61,821 nucleotides of DNA from Gammaproteobacteria bacterium (GCA_009928645.1 SACH01000009.1:1-61821), one strand, 5' to 3'; counted from the first letter of the stretch, positions 17,275 through 29,930 are shown. Translations and numbers: made by a program. The notes: a model not told the origin generated them from the letters alone.

Positions 17275-18344
17275 CTAGCGGAAGCGCCGCAGGTCGGCGA
17301 CCATGGCGAAGGAGCCGATGCGTACCCCCTCGTCGTCCAGCAGGGGGGTGGCATTGAACAGACAGGGGACCTGGGTGCCGTCGGGGCGCAACAGGGCGAT
17401 TTCGTAGGCACCCGTCTCCCCTTGCTGACGGCGCCGGACCTGGTCATGGAAAATGGCCTCGTTAGCCGCGTCCACGAACTCGAAGATGGTCCGGCCCATT
17501 ATTTCCTCCCGGGGGCGGCCCAGGATCTCCGCCATGGCGTCATTGAGGTCCGTGGTGCGACCCTCCTTATCGATCGTCCAGATACCCTCGTTGGCGGTGG
17601 CGAACAGGCGGCGCAGCCGTGCCTCGCTGGCTTGCAGTTGGCGATCGCGCTCCGCCAGGGCCCGTCGGGCGCGCAACTGGGTCAGCAGGATGTCCAGGCT
17701 CAAGGCCGCCGCCGGCAGGGCGCCGTCGAGAAGGGCCAGGGCGTCGGCGTCCGCTTCCCGTAACAGGGCCAGTTCGACCATCCCGGGGACCTCTTCGCCT
17801 CTGACCAGGGGGGCGATGATGACGTTCACCGCCGCGCTGGCCAGGGTCGCCCCGCTGACCCAGACCCCGTCCGCGGCCTCGCCCTGACAAAGACGCCGCT
17901 GGCGATCGAGGACCGCCTGGCCGGCCAGACCCTCCCCCGGGGCGTAGCGGTCGATGAAGGCTGGGCTGGCGTTGCTGGCGTAGCTGGCGCCCAGCCGGTA
18001 GTTGCCGTCCTCGTCCCGGTAGTGGAAGACGGCCGCCCGGGACTCGAGGTTGCGACAAAGCCGTTCCAGCAGGGTGCTCCCGAAGGCCTCCAGGTCCCCG
18101 CTGCCTTGCAGGGCCAGGGTCAGTTCCCGGCTGAAGCGCTCCCGCTCGGTCCGGGCCTGCTCACGGCGGGTTGCCTCGCGCGTGGAGTTCCGCGTCTCTT
18201 CCAGCGTCTGGCGCAGCCGGGCCTCCCGGCGTCGGGCACCTAGCCACAGGGCGAGAAAGACCAGGCTCAGACTCAGGCCCAGGATCAGGTCTAGGCTCGG
18301 GCCCAAGCCAGGCAGCCAGCCGGCGAGGCCGTGCGGGTCCGGGG

Positions 18345-18348
<4 letters not shown>
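17275..18348 (-). CDS. Membrane GAF-PAS sensor protein without kinase domain
   Basis: 357 residues. One N-terminal membrane helix ([19 protein letters not shown]), a coiled-coil ([25 protein letters not shown]), a GAF domain (about 75-215: [11 protein letters not shown] to MVELALL) and a PAS domain (about 240-355: [30 protein letters not shown]). No kinase, GGDEF or other output follows. Its ATG overlaps the stop of the hybrid kinase gene (18345-18348), so the two proteins are probably made together and may act as one receptor complex. The helix itself is encoded by CTGAGC-type hexamer repeats at 18262-18295. Confidence 0.8.
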
Positions 18349-22139
<3,791 letters not shown>

Positions 22140-22152
22140 GGTGGTTTCCCGG

Positions 22153-23088
22153 TCAGCGTGGCGCGTCTGGTCGCGGAGTATAGGCGCAATCGCCCCGGGC
22201 CTTGAACCAGGGGGTGGCGAGAGACAGCCGGCCCTCGCTGCGGCTGGTCAGCAGGATGCCGTCGGCTTTCAGGCAAGGGGCGAGATGCTCCAGGATGCGG
22301 GCCTGGAGTGGCTTGTCAAAATAGATCAGGACATTGCAGAGAAAGATAAGGTCGAAGGGTGCCCCCGTGAGGAGGGGCCAGCGGGGCTGCGCCAGGTCGA
22401 AGCGTTGAAAATCGATGCGGGCGCGCAGCTCCGGAACCACTTCCCAGCCGGCCTGGCCCTTGAGGGTCAGGGGTCGCAGGTAGCGGTCGCGCAACCGGTC
22501 TGGCAGCGCGCCTAAGGCGGTGTCCGGGTAGTGGCCGATGGCCGCTGCCGCCAGGGCCGCGGTGGCGATGTCGCTGGCCAGGATACGCCAATCTCCGGTC
22601 TTGGGCGGGATGGTCAGGGTTTCGACCAGCTCGCCGACGGCCATGGCCATGGAGCAGGCCTCCTCGCCACTGGCGCAGGCCGCCGACCAGAGACGCACCG
22701 GGGCCCCGGCCAGGAATTTGGGCCGCAGGTGTTCTGTCAGGATCGACCAATGGGCCGGCTCCCGCCAAAAGCAGGAGTAATTGACCGCCATGCGGTTGCG
22801 TAGTTCGACCAGGGCCGTGGTCTGCCCGCGCTCGGCCTGTGCCAGCAGGTCCCGCAGGGACGCCAGGCCCCGGCGCTCGATTTCCGCGCTCAGCCGTCGT
22901 CGCAGAAAGCTTGGCCGGGTACCACCGCGGGGTTGCTCCGTGATCCCTTCGAGCAGCCGAGTCGTGCGCGCCTCCAGCGCGTCGAGTTCATGCGCGCTGA
23001 GTGCCTGAGCGCTCACCCTGTTCTCCGCCATGGGTCGCCCCTGTCCTGAATGTCTGGTATCCATCCGGTTAGCCGTACCTTGCGCCAA
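22153..23088 (-). CDS. CheR-type methyltransferase
   Basis: 311 residues. An N-terminal helical CheR-N part (about 28-110) leads to the SAM-binding core: [18 protein letters not shown] (motif I region), [14 protein letters not shown], and the strongly conserved [10 protein letters not shown]. CheR proteins methylate glutamates of chemoreceptors using SAM. The usual NxTxFFR motif reads NYSCFWRE here, still with Asn, Phe and Arg. No MCP, CheA or CheW is in the window; instead it leads an operon with the hybrid kinase, whose helical sensor resembles MCP ligand domains. ATG 23031 (MAENRVS) is a shorter plausible start. Confidence 0.85.
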   Translation of the reverse strand: MAQGTANRMDTRHSGQGRPMAENRVSAQALSAHELDALEARTTRLLEGITEQPRGGTRPSFLRRRLSAEIERRGLASLRDLLAQAERGQTTALVELRNRMAVNYSCFWREPAHWSILTEHLRPKFLAGAPVRLWSAACASGEEACSMAMAVGELVETLTIPPKTGDWRILASDIATAALAAAAIGHYPDTALGALPDRLRDRYLRPLTLKGQAGWEVVPELRARIDFQRFDLAQPRWPLLTGAPFDLIFLCNVLIYFDKPLQARILEHLAPCLKADGILLTSRSEGRLSLATPWFKARGDCAYTPRPDAPR

Positions 23089-23196
23089 GGTTCCAGAGTG
23101 AAAACGAGTGGCTTTGAAGTGTAGCCATCGCCGTCCACCAGGCGAAGGGATAACCCCTGCCGCCCTTGGGACGATCTTTGGCTAGACTAGCCGCCC

Positions 23197-24630
23197 ATGA
23201 CCGCCACCCTCCTCACGGTATTTTTCCTGGTCTACCTGGGTATGATCCTGGGTGGTCTGCCCTTCCTGCAACTGGACCGCACCGGTGTGGCCCTGCTGGG
23301 TGCCATCGCCTTGGTGGGTAGCGGGGTGGTCAGTACCGAGAGCGCCCTGGCGTCCCTGCATCTTCCCACCCTGATGCTGCTCTTCGCCTTCATGGTCCTG
23401 TCGGCCCAACTGCGGTTGGGGGGCTTCTATGCCTGGGTCACCCTCCGGCTGGCGGCCTGGCCACTGCGGCCCGCCCTGCTGCTGGGGGCGCTGGTCGGGG
23501 TCGTGGGGGCCTTGTCGGCGGTCTTCAGTAACGATGTCGTCTGTCTGGCGGTGGCACCGGTGCTGATCGCCGCCTGCCGCCGCCGGGGTCTGGCGCCCCT
23601 GCCCTACCTGCTGGGGCTGGCCTGCGCCGCCAATGTCGGTTCCGCGGCGACGCTCATCGGCAATCCTCAGAACATGCTGATCGGGGCTCGCCTGGGGCTG
23701 TCCTTCAGCGGTTATCTGGGCGAGGCCCTGGCGCCGGTCGGGCTCAGCCTGCTGGCGACCTGGGCCATCATTGCCGCGCTGACGCGCGGTCGCTGGTACG
23801 ACGTGGGCCCCGCATCCCAGACCGGGCTCCGGGCCGGGGCCCAGGACCCGGTCTGGGACCCGACGCTGACAATCTCCCCGGATGCCGCCACGAGGCCCGA
23901 CCTGAGCTTCAACCTGAGCCCCGATCTGAGTCTCGATCAGAGCCCCGAGCTGGCTCCATCCCGCTCGCCAGCGCTGGGCATCATGACGACACCCGCGCCA
24001 AGGGAGGCCAGGGAGCAGCGCGATGAGGCGGAAGCGGAACTCGATCGCTGGCAGGCCGCCAAGGGGTTGACGGTGGCCCTGGCCTTGCTGGGCATCTTCC
24101 TCTTCACCGACTGGCCCCGGGAACTGGCGGCGCTGGTCGGGGCGGGCCTACTCCTGACCAGCCGTCGGCTCCACTCCCGGCGGATGCTGGGGCTGGTGGA
24201 CTGGGAGCTGCTGGTGCTGTTTATCGGCCTCTTCGTCGTCAACCACGCCCTGGAGGCCAGCGGTCTGCTGGCCACGGGCATGGCGGCCCTGGCAGCGGTG
24301 GGGCTGCATCTGGAACAACCCGGGACCCTCTTTGCCGCGGCGGTGGTGCTGAGCAATCTGGTCTCCAACGTCCCGGCGGTGATGTTGCTTCTGCCGGTGG
24401 CGACCGACCCGCTGGCGGGGCCTATCCTCGCCCTGGCCAGCACCCTGGCCGGCAATCTGCTGCTGGTGGGCAGTATCGCCAACCTGATCGTCGCCGACGC
24501 CGCGGAGCGCCGCGGCCTGCGCCTCGACTGGCGCACCCATGCCCGCATCGGGGTCCCCGTGACCCTGGCGACCCTCGCCATCGCCGCGGCCTGGTTGCTA
24601 TGGCGCGCGGGACCAGGCGCAGCGATCTGA
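23197..24630 (+). CDS. SLC13/ArsB-type membrane anion transporter
   Basis: 477 residues with 10-12 membrane helices. FSNDVVCLAVAPVLI and NVGSAATLIGNPQNMLIGA in the first half, and VLSNLVSNVPAVMLLLPV and NLLLVGSIANLIV in the second, form the inverted pair of hairpins typical of the ion-transporter superfamily that includes SLC13 dicarboxylate/sulfate carriers, ArsB and NhaD. Substrate cannot be read. The central cytosolic loop (residues about 205-290) is swollen by low-complexity text (LSFNLSPDLSLDQSPELAPS) encoded by CTGAGC-like hexamers at 23899-23960. It is divergent from cheR. Confidence 0.85.
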   Translation: MTATLLTVFFLVYLGMILGGLPFLQLDRTGVALLGAIALVGSGVVSTESALASLHLPTLMLLFAFMVLSAQLRLGGFYAWVTLRLAAWPLRPALLLGALVGVVGALSAVFSNDVVCLAVAPVLIAACRRRGLAPLPYLLGLACAANVGSAATLIGNPQNMLIGARLGLSFSGYLGEALAPVGLSLLATWAIIAALTRGRWYDVGPASQTGLRAGAQDPVWDPTLTISPDAATRPDLSFNLSPDLSLDQSPELAPSRSPALGIMTTPAPREAREQRDEAEAELDRWQAAKGLTVALALLGIFLFTDWPRELAALVGAGLLLTSRRLHSRRMLGLVDWELLVLFIGLFVVNHALEASGLLATGMAALAAVGLHLEQPGTLFAAAVVLSNLVSNVPAVMLLLPVATDPLAGPILALASTLAGNLLLVGSIANLIVADAAERRGLRLDWRTHARIGVPVTLATLAIAAAWLLWRAGPGAAI

Positions 24631-24699
24631 GGTACGGGGATCGTTACCAGGGGGATCAGTGGTCTGAGGTACTGGGATCGTTACCAGGGGGATCAGTAG
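24626..24699. repeat. 37-bp tandem duplication between convergent gene ends
   Basis: Two adjacent 37-base copies (24626-24662 and 24663-24699), each starting TCTGAGGTAC and ending GGGGGATCAGT, differ at two positions by eye. The first copy holds the stop of the transporter gene and the second the stop of the convergent secreted-protein gene. Confidence 0.85.
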
Positions 24700-25007
24700 T
24701 AGGGCTGGAACCAGTACCAGTAATAAGGCCCTTGGAGAGATTGGGGCGCAAAGGCGGACGACGGGGCCTCAGGCTGGCCATACTGATACCAATAGAAGGT
24801 CTGCCCCTGCGGGTTGTAGAACGTTTGCCCGAGCGGGTTACCCGGCAGGGGCTGGTACCAGTAGTAGGTATTTCCCGGCGTCATGGCGGGATTACCCCAG
24901 ACCGGGGCGATCCATTGCTCGAAACGATAAAAGCCAGCGGCGGATGCCGTCAGGGTGGTGAGCCCCAGCATTCCCATCAGGGTCAGGGGCAGGGCTTTGA
25001 GGTTCAT
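24693..25007 (-). CDS. Secreted Tyr/Trp-rich small protein
   Basis: 104 residues. Signal peptide MNLKALPLTLMGMLGLTTLTASA, cleavage near ASA-AG. The mature 81 residues are extremely rich in Tyr, Trp, Pro, Gly and Gln, with repeated NTYYWYQPLPGNP, QTFYWYQYG and GPYYWYWFQPYY motifs. There are no Cys. I know no named family; aromatic-rich repeats like these could bind carbohydrate or form an adhesive or structural surface polymer, which is only inference. The start is supported by the clean signal peptide. It converges on the transporter gene with a tandem repeat over the junction. Confidence 0.7.
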   Translation of the reverse strand: MNLKALPLTLMGMLGLTTLTASAAGFYRFEQWIAPVWGNPAMTPGNTYYWYQPLPGNPLGQTFYNPQGQTFYWYQYGQPEAPSSAFAPQSLQGPYYWYWFQPYY

Positions 25008-25638
25008 GGCGTGCCTCGGATGTCTTGGTTGCGGGGGGATCTACCAGCCCACTATATACCCATCGCCCGGCAATGAGCGGGCGGAGGCTGGCTTTGGGAG
25101 GAGGGGCATGAATCCTCGGGAGGGGATGAATTCTTGGCGCGGGGATTGTTGGCGTGAAAACACCAGCGGAGCCTTTCATCTTCCGAGGTATGGCGCGCCC
25201 CTCCTGATAGTCAGGGTGATGCATTGCAGCGGTGTGGAGCAGAAGTATTACGGAGCATCGACACTCAGAATCGCATCCGCTAAGATGCGCCGGTCATTGG
25301 GGAGTAGCCGCTCTTCGCCCTGAAGAGGCTTGCGTCAACATACTTGGCTTAATGGCCATGGCGCAGGCAGTTCCCTTGCTTGGCAAGACCATTGACCAGC
25401 ACACCTTCGCTTGGCCGGGGAGGTGTGATGGTCATGTGTCTTCAGCCCGGCCGGGATGCCCTGATGAATTCCTCTCCCGTCCCGCTCCCGATCACTGCTG
25501 GCGCCCGCCCTTGGCCACCAGGTGATGTCGTCTTGGCTTGTCCTGGACCGGCGATCCCCGCCGTCCGTCGCCCATGCCGCATCCTCGGATACTCAGTGGC
25601 TTCAGTGGCCCTTTGGTCACGGGCTGAGGCGCGCCAGC
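25008..25638. other. 631-base gene-free stretch
   Basis: No ORF here has convincing protein-like composition; short frames on the plus strand (25232-25525 and others) are Cys/Arg/Pro-rich and lack ribosome-binding sites. Near 25109-25135 a short motif ATGAATCCTCGGG / ATGAATTCTTGG is repeated. It must hold promoters for the secreted aromatic-rich protein (minus) and the DmeF-like gene (plus), neither identified. Confidence 0.5.
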
Positions 25639-26775
25639 ATGCACACTGAAAATCTGACCGCCTGGATGCACGATCACGTCTTTGATCAGAGCAATGCGGC
25701 CGCTGAACGCAGTACCCGTCTGGTCATGTGGCTCACCGCCGCCATGATGGTGATCGAGATCGCCGCCGGCTGGTGGTTCAATTCCATGGCCTTGCTGGCC
25801 GATGGCTGGCATATGAGTTCCCATGCCGTGGCCATTGGCCTATCCGCCGTGGCCTATGCCAGCGCCCGGCAATTCGCCCGTGACCCCCGTTTTGCCTTCG
25901 GGACTTGGAAAATCGAGATCCTGGGTGGCTTTGCCAGCGCCATCTTCCTCCTCGGCGTGGCCCTGATGATGGTGTTCGGTTCGCTGGAGCGCATCCTGGC
26001 TCCCCAACCGATTCAGTATCTGGAGGCCATCGTCGTGGCTTGTCTCGGTCTGGCCGTCAACCTGGTCAGCGCCCTGATTCTCGGCCAGGCCCATCATCAG
26101 GGTCATGGCCATGACCATGGCCACCCACCTCATCATCCTCGCGACCACGAGCATGGCCATGACCATGCTCTTCACCATCCTCCCGCCCACGCCCTCGCCC
26201 ACGACCAGGACCAGGACCACGCCCACGACCAGGACCATGGCTATGACCATGAACAGGCTCACCACCACCCTCACCAGCAGGACCAGGGTCATGGCCATGG
26301 GCAGCACGAGGACCTCAATCTCAAGTCGGCCTATCTGCACGTCATCGCCGATGCCGCCACCTCGGTGCTGGCCATCATCGCCCTCTTTGGCGGCTGGCTT
26401 TACGGCTGGACCTGGCTCGATCCGGCCATGGGCATCCTCGGCGCTATCCTGGTGGGACGGTGGGCCAAGGGCCTGCTGATCGATACCGGTAAGGTGCTGC
26501 TGGACCGGGAAATGGACCATCCGGTGGTGGACGAGATCCGTGAGCTTATTGAAACCCCCGACGACGCGGCCGAAACCCGCCTCACCGACCTGCATGTCTG
26601 GCGGGTGGGCAGGAACGCCTATGCCTGTGCCCTGACGGTGGTGACCCATGACCCCCAACTCACCGCTACCCAGATCCGCCAACGCCTGGCCATCCATGAG
26701 GAGATCGTCCACGCGACCATCGAGGTCCACCGGTGCCCGGAGGCGGAAGCCCCTCCTCATCTGGCATCCGCCTGA
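25639..26775 (+). CDS. dmeF: Cation diffusion facilitator, DmeF-like
   Basis: 378 residues. Six membrane helices with HMSSHAVA and HVIADAATSVLAI metal-site motifs (ADGWH, HVxxDxxxS) as in CDF exporters. MHTENL followed by HDHVFDQ near the start, DPRFAFGTWKIEILGGFASA and LDPAMGILGAILV are typical of DmeF, which exports Co2+/Ni2+. Between TM4 and TM5 is a very long His/Asp/Gln loop (about residues 150-230, HDQDQDHAHDQDHGYDH), encoded by GACCAG/GACCAT hexamers at 26190-26260, larger than usual. ATG 25639 is preferred as the family N-terminus starts there; the longer frame from 25522 adds unrelated sequence. No DmeR regulator is adjacent. Confidence 0.85.
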   Translation: MHTENLTAWMHDHVFDQSNAAAERSTRLVMWLTAAMMVIEIAAGWWFNSMALLADGWHMSSHAVAIGLSAVAYASARQFARDPRFAFGTWKIEILGGFASAIFLLGVALMMVFGSLERILAPQPIQYLEAIVVACLGLAVNLVSALILGQAHHQGHGHDHGHPPHHPRDHEHGHDHALHHPPAHALAHDQDQDHAHDQDHGYDHEQAHHHPHQQDQGHGHGQHEDLNLKSAYLHVIADAATSVLAIIALFGGWLYGWTWLDPAMGILGAILVGRWAKGLLIDTGKVLLDREMDHPVVDEIRELIETPDDAAETRLTDLHVWRVGRNAYACALTVVTHDPQLTATQIRQRLAIHEEIVHATIEVHRCPEAEAPPHLASA

Positions 26776-26829
26776 CGCTGATGAGGGGCAGCCTCCCTCA
26801 CCCCGGCCGATGAAAAAACCTGGCCGGCA

Positions 26830-26843
26830 CTGTCACGTGACAG
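26830..26843. promoter_or_regulatory. 14-bp perfect palindrome before the GDT1-like gene
   Basis: CTGTCACGTGACAG is self-complementary, 58 bases before the start at 26901, in the 125-base gap after dmeF. It could be an operator for a dimeric regulator of the metal-transport genes. No known box is matched. Confidence 0.3.
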
Positions 26844-26900
26844 GCGGATAGCGCTGGTCACCTTCCTCATCCCTTTACGATCACTGGCACCGGTTACACT

Positions 26901-27488
26901 ATGTCCATCCTTGAATTCCTCACTGCCATCCTTTCCACCTTCGGTCTCATCTTTCTGGCGGAGCTTGGCGATAAGAGCCAACTGGTCTGCATGACCCTCG
27001 CCGCGCGCCACCGTCATCCCCCCGTGCTGCTCGGCGCCGTGGCCGCCTTCCTGGTGCTCAATACCCTGGCCGTCGTCTTCGGTGCGGGCCTGGCGCAATG
27101 GATTCCGGAGCAGGTTCTGGCCGGGGCGGTGGCCCTTCTCTTCGGCGTCTTTGGCATCAAATCCCTGCTTACCAAGGAAGAGGCGGAGGACCCGGATGGG
27201 GAGGTGGTGGAAAAGCCCGGCCATGGCATTTTTGTCACGACGTTCATGATGTTGTTTCTGGCGGAGATGGGCGACAAGACCCAGTTGGCCGTGGCGGGCC
27301 TGGCGGTCACCTTACCCCCCGCGGCGGTCTGGCTGGGGGCCACCCTGGCTTTGATCATTACCTCGGCCCTGGGCATCTGGTTGGGCGTGACCTTGCTGCG
27401 GCGCATCCCCATTCATCGCCTGCATCAGATCAGCGGGGTCTTTTTCCTGGTCCTGGCGGCCTTCGCCGCAGCGCAGGTCTTCAAGTAA
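26901..27488 (+). CDS. GDT1/TMEM165-family (UPF0016) divalent cation transporter
   Basis: 195 residues, six membrane helices in two homologous halves. Each half carries the family signature: AELGDKSQL near residue 22 and AEMGDKTQL near 118. Bacterial relatives export Mn2+; plant and animal ones move Mn2+ or Ca2+. The second half ends in a normal hydrophobic helix. It follows the DmeF-like gene by 125 bases in the same direction, giving a small metal-export pair. No yybP-ykoY manganese riboswitch was recognised upstream. Confidence 0.9.
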   Translation: MSILEFLTAILSTFGLIFLAELGDKSQLVCMTLAARHRHPPVLLGAVAAFLVLNTLAVVFGAGLAQWIPEQVLAGAVALLFGVFGIKSLLTKEEAEDPDGEVVEKPGHGIFVTTFMMLFLAEMGDKTQLAVAGLAVTLPPAAVWLGATLALIITSALGIWLGVTLLRRIPIHRLHQISGVFFLVLAAFAAAQVFK

Positions 27489-27492
27489 CCTT

Positions 27493-27534
27493 CAGACCCC
27501 CTCACCCCAACCCTCCCCCGTCAGGGGGAGGGAG
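27493..27534. terminator. Hairpin within a dispersed GC-rich repeat
   Basis: Perfect 9-bp stem CCCTCCCCC (27511-27519) / GGGGGAGGG (27524-27532) with GTCA loop, preceded by CCCCTCACCCCAACC. A diverged copy in opposite orientation lies at 60748-60789. It sits just after the GDT1-like stop and may end transcripts from both sides. Confidence 0.5.
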
Positions 27535-27539
27535 CAAGA

Positions 27540-27629
27540 GGAGCAAGAATCCGTCCGGCTGGTCTGGATCGCCTCGTCCAGGGCATCGCGGAAATACGTC
27601 CGGTTGGGCAGCCCGGTCAGGGTGTCGTA
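27540..27629 (-). pseudogene. Relic of a GGDEF-domain N-terminus, severed from bphP
   Basis: Reading the minus strand from 27629 gives about 30 residues: YDTLTGLPNRTYFRDALDEA and onward (IQTSRTDSC). D-x-LTGLPNR-x-x-F is the hallmark opening of a GGDEF diguanylate cyclase domain. It then runs into the GC-rich repeat at 27493-27534, so the catalytic GGDEF motif is absent. A TGA immediately precedes the tyrosine codon. The bphP frame ends upstream in HLMWYEAS, which is exactly the linker normally preceding (H/Y)D-x-LTGLPNR, indicating that the two were once one gene. Confidence 0.8.
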
Positions 27630-27642
27630 TCAAGGTTCATAG

Positions 27643-27768
27643 CGAAGCGACGTTACGGCTAGCCGAGGATCAGGGCGGGGGGTGGCCGCCCTGCCGGAGG
27701 AGACAGGCGGGGACTCAGGTCAATGGCAGGGCGGTAGGCGAGAGGTGTTAGCGACGCCACTCGCTTCG
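27643..27768. repeat. Small insertion-like element at the bphP/GGDEF junction
   Basis: About 126 bases bounded by CGAAGCGA (27643-27650) and TCGCTTCG (27761-27768), with extended but imperfect inverted ends (CGACGTTA versus TTAGCGACGCC) and an inner hairpin CAGGGCGG / CCGCCCTG near 27672. It encodes no protein and breaks the phytochrome from its former GGDEF domain, so a MITE-like insertion is the simplest reading. No target duplication is certain. Confidence 0.5.
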
Positions 27769-29930
27769 TACCACATCAGATGCTCCAGGAGCTCGGTCGT
27801 GCGGACCACCGAGGTGTGGAGGTTGCACAGGATGGTGGGGACCTGGCCCACTTCCAGGGTATTGCGCACTTCCCGCGCGGCAAGCTGGGCATTGCCGAGA
27901 ATGTCCGCCAGCAGATCGTGGAACAGATGGTCAGTCTCCAGATCGGCGGGGACCAGGAGCAACCTGGCCTCGGCGCTCAGGCTGTCCTGGAATTGCCGGC
28001 GTGCCACTTCCGCCGCCTTGAGATCGCTCAGATCGTTGCCAACCAGGACATAGCCGAGGTGAGAATCGTGAGCCGACACCACCGGATCGAGGCGCAGGAG
28101 AAAGGGGCGTGCCTGCCCGTTGGGAAGACGGATGACGACCTCGCCCCGCCAGGGGTAAAGTTCCTCCAGGGCGCCCATGATCCCCGCGCTGGCCTCGGGT
28201 TGATCGTGAAGGAGGGGCAGGAGGTCCGTCAGGTACGTCGGCCGTTGGCCCGAAGGCAGCAAGCCGGCACAGGCCTGGTTCAGCAGGATGATGCGTTGCG
28301 TGGCATCGGCAACGACCAGGGGATGCTCCGTGAGGTACAGCCGGGCGCTGAACTCCTTGACCTGATGCTGGGTGATGAGCAGGCGGATGGAGCGGATCTC
28401 CTGCATGACATCGGCCACGACATTGCCGATCTGCCGGGCGATGGTTAGATCCTGGTGCGTCCAGGGATCGGCGGTCCCCTTGACCTCCTCCTGCCAGCGG
28501 GCGAAGGACAGGCGGGGGGAGATGTCCCGGGGGTCGGCCCCCTCCTTGGTCGCCTCGTGGGGATTGCCACCCCAGGTCAGGGTACGGACCCGTTCCGGCC
28601 GGAACCAGAGCAGGTATTCCCCGGGGCCGAAGGAGAGGGGTACCGCCAGCACCCCGGCCGCCCCCGGTAGCAGGCCGGCGAAGCCGGGTTCCCGCTGGGC
28701 TAGGTTATGGGTGGCCGTGAAGCTGGGGCTGGCTTGCTGGTCCAGCCAGGCGCCGATGGCTTGCAGCTCCGGCAGCCCGGGGACCTCCCCGGCGGTAAGC
28801 ACCCCGTCATCGCGCAACAAGGCCAGACCGTTGGCCCGCAGGGCCTGCAGCAACTCCTCGGGATAGTCAAAGAGCGCCCGCTCCCAGGCCCCCTGGGTAG
28901 CGACGGCCAAGATCATGCGCTCACCCAGGTGGCGCACGGCCAGCTCAGCCCGTGACTGGGCGAAGCCATCGAGGGCGGTGATGCGGGTGGCGATGGCCTC
29001 GGCCAGCAGGGCGCAGACGACGCGGATCGGGTACTGCACCAGATGGGGACTGTCGTGGTGGCAGAGCACCAGCCCCCACAGCCGGCCATTGACCATCAGG
29101 GAGGTGCTCAGGCTCGCGCGCACGCCCATGTTGCGCAGGTATTGAATATGAATGGGGGACATGCCGCGCAGGCAGCATAGGGACATGTCCAGGGGCGCGT
29201 GTTGGAAGGGCGCCAGGGGCGGTTCCAGGGGTACGGGGCGGTCGTCCACGTCCCTCAGGAAGCGGAGGCGATTGCGCTCGTACAGGCGCCGCGCGATCTG
29301 GGGGATATCCGAGGCCGGGTAGCGGTTGCCGAGATAGGGCACCTGCTCCGGTTGGCGCGCCTCGGCGATGACAGTCCCGTGGCCCTCGTCGTCGAACTGG
29401 TAGACCATGACCCGATCGTAACCGGTCAGGTCCTTGAAGATCCGCGCCGCCGTATCCCCCAGGGCCGGGAGGGAGAAGGCCCGGGAGATCGCCTTGAGGG
29501 CGTCCTGGACAAAGCCCTTCAGGTCACATGCAGGAGCGGCCAGCTCCAGTTCGACGACCAGCCCGCCGCCAGGGGGGCGATGGAGGGAGCCGTCGAGGGC
29601 CACGTCCAGGCTGGCGACCTCGCAGCGCACGGCGACGGGCAGGATATCGAGGGGCTCCGACAGCCGGGAGCGGACGCGGGTGGCCAGATTGCCCCCCAAG
29701 GCCGACAAGGGCAGGCCCAGGAGGGGGCCCCACAGCCGGAGAAAGACCGGGGCATTGGCGCTGGCCTGGACGATGACCAGCTCCGGTTCCGTCACCACCA
29801 GCAGGGCGCCATGGGGTTGAATGGCACCGGCCAGGTGGATCTGTTCCCGCTCGCAATTGGACAGGTCCGCCTCGCCGAAGCGGGGGGGGGCCGCCGGGTG
29901 GAGTTGCTCGCAGTGGGGCGGGGTCGTCAT
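27720..29930 (-). CDS. bphP: Bacteriophytochrome (PAS-GAF-PHY-PAS), truncated output
   Basis: 736 residues. PAS about 1-125 with bilin-binding Cys26 in SNCEREQIH and IQPHG; GAF about 140-310 with YPASDIPQIARRLY; PHY about 325-505 with the tongue motif PRLSF; a second PAS about 520-640 (LYLTEHPLVVADATQRIILLNQACAGLL, YVLVGNDLSDLK); then a short helical tail (RQFQDSLSAEARLLL to LEHLMWYEAS). It should bind biliverdin and switch between red and far-red forms. The last 12 residues come from the inserted element and no enzymatic output remains. ATG 29930 overlaps the ppsR stop (ATGA). The layout resembles R. palustris BphP1, which lacks kinase activity and binds PpsR2; a similar antirepressor role here is inference. 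Confidence 0.92.
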   Translation of the reverse strand: MTTPPHCEQLHPAAPPRFGEADLSNCEREQIHLAGAIQPHGALLVVTEPELVIVQASANAPVFLRLWGPLLGLPLSALGGNLATRVRSRLSEPLDILPVAVRCEVASLDVALDGSLHRPPGGGLVVELELAAPACDLKGFVQDALKAISRAFSLPALGDTAARIFKDLTGYDRVMVYQFDDEGHGTVIAEARQPEQVPYLGNRYPASDIPQIARRLYERNRLRFLRDVDDRPVPLEPPLAPFQHAPLDMSLCCLRGMSPIHIQYLRNMGVRASLSTSLMVNGRLWGLVLCHHDSPHLVQYPIRVVCALLAEAIATRITALDGFAQSRAELAVRHLGERMILAVATQGAWERALFDYPEELLQALRANGLALLRDDGVLTAGEVPGLPELQAIGAWLDQQASPSFTATHNLAQREPGFAGLLPGAAGVLAVPLSFGPGEYLLWFRPERVRTLTWGGNPHEATKEGADPRDISPRLSFARWQEEVKGTADPWTHQDLTIARQIGNVVADVMQEIRSIRLLITQHQVKEFSARLYLTEHPLVVADATQRIILLNQACAGLLPSGQRPTYLTDLLPLLHDQPEASAGIMGALEELYPWRGEVVIRLPNGQARPFLLRLDPVVSAHDSHLGYVLVGNDLSDLKAAEVARRQFQDSLSAEARLLLVPADLETDHLFHDLLADILGNAQLAAREVRNTLEVGQVPTILCNLHTSVVRTTELLEHLMWYEASGVANTSRLPPCH

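Noticed and set aside
25232-25525. 97-aa plus-strand ORF before the DmeF-like gene
   Set aside because: Cys/His/Arg-rich random-looking composition, no start signal and no recognised motif.
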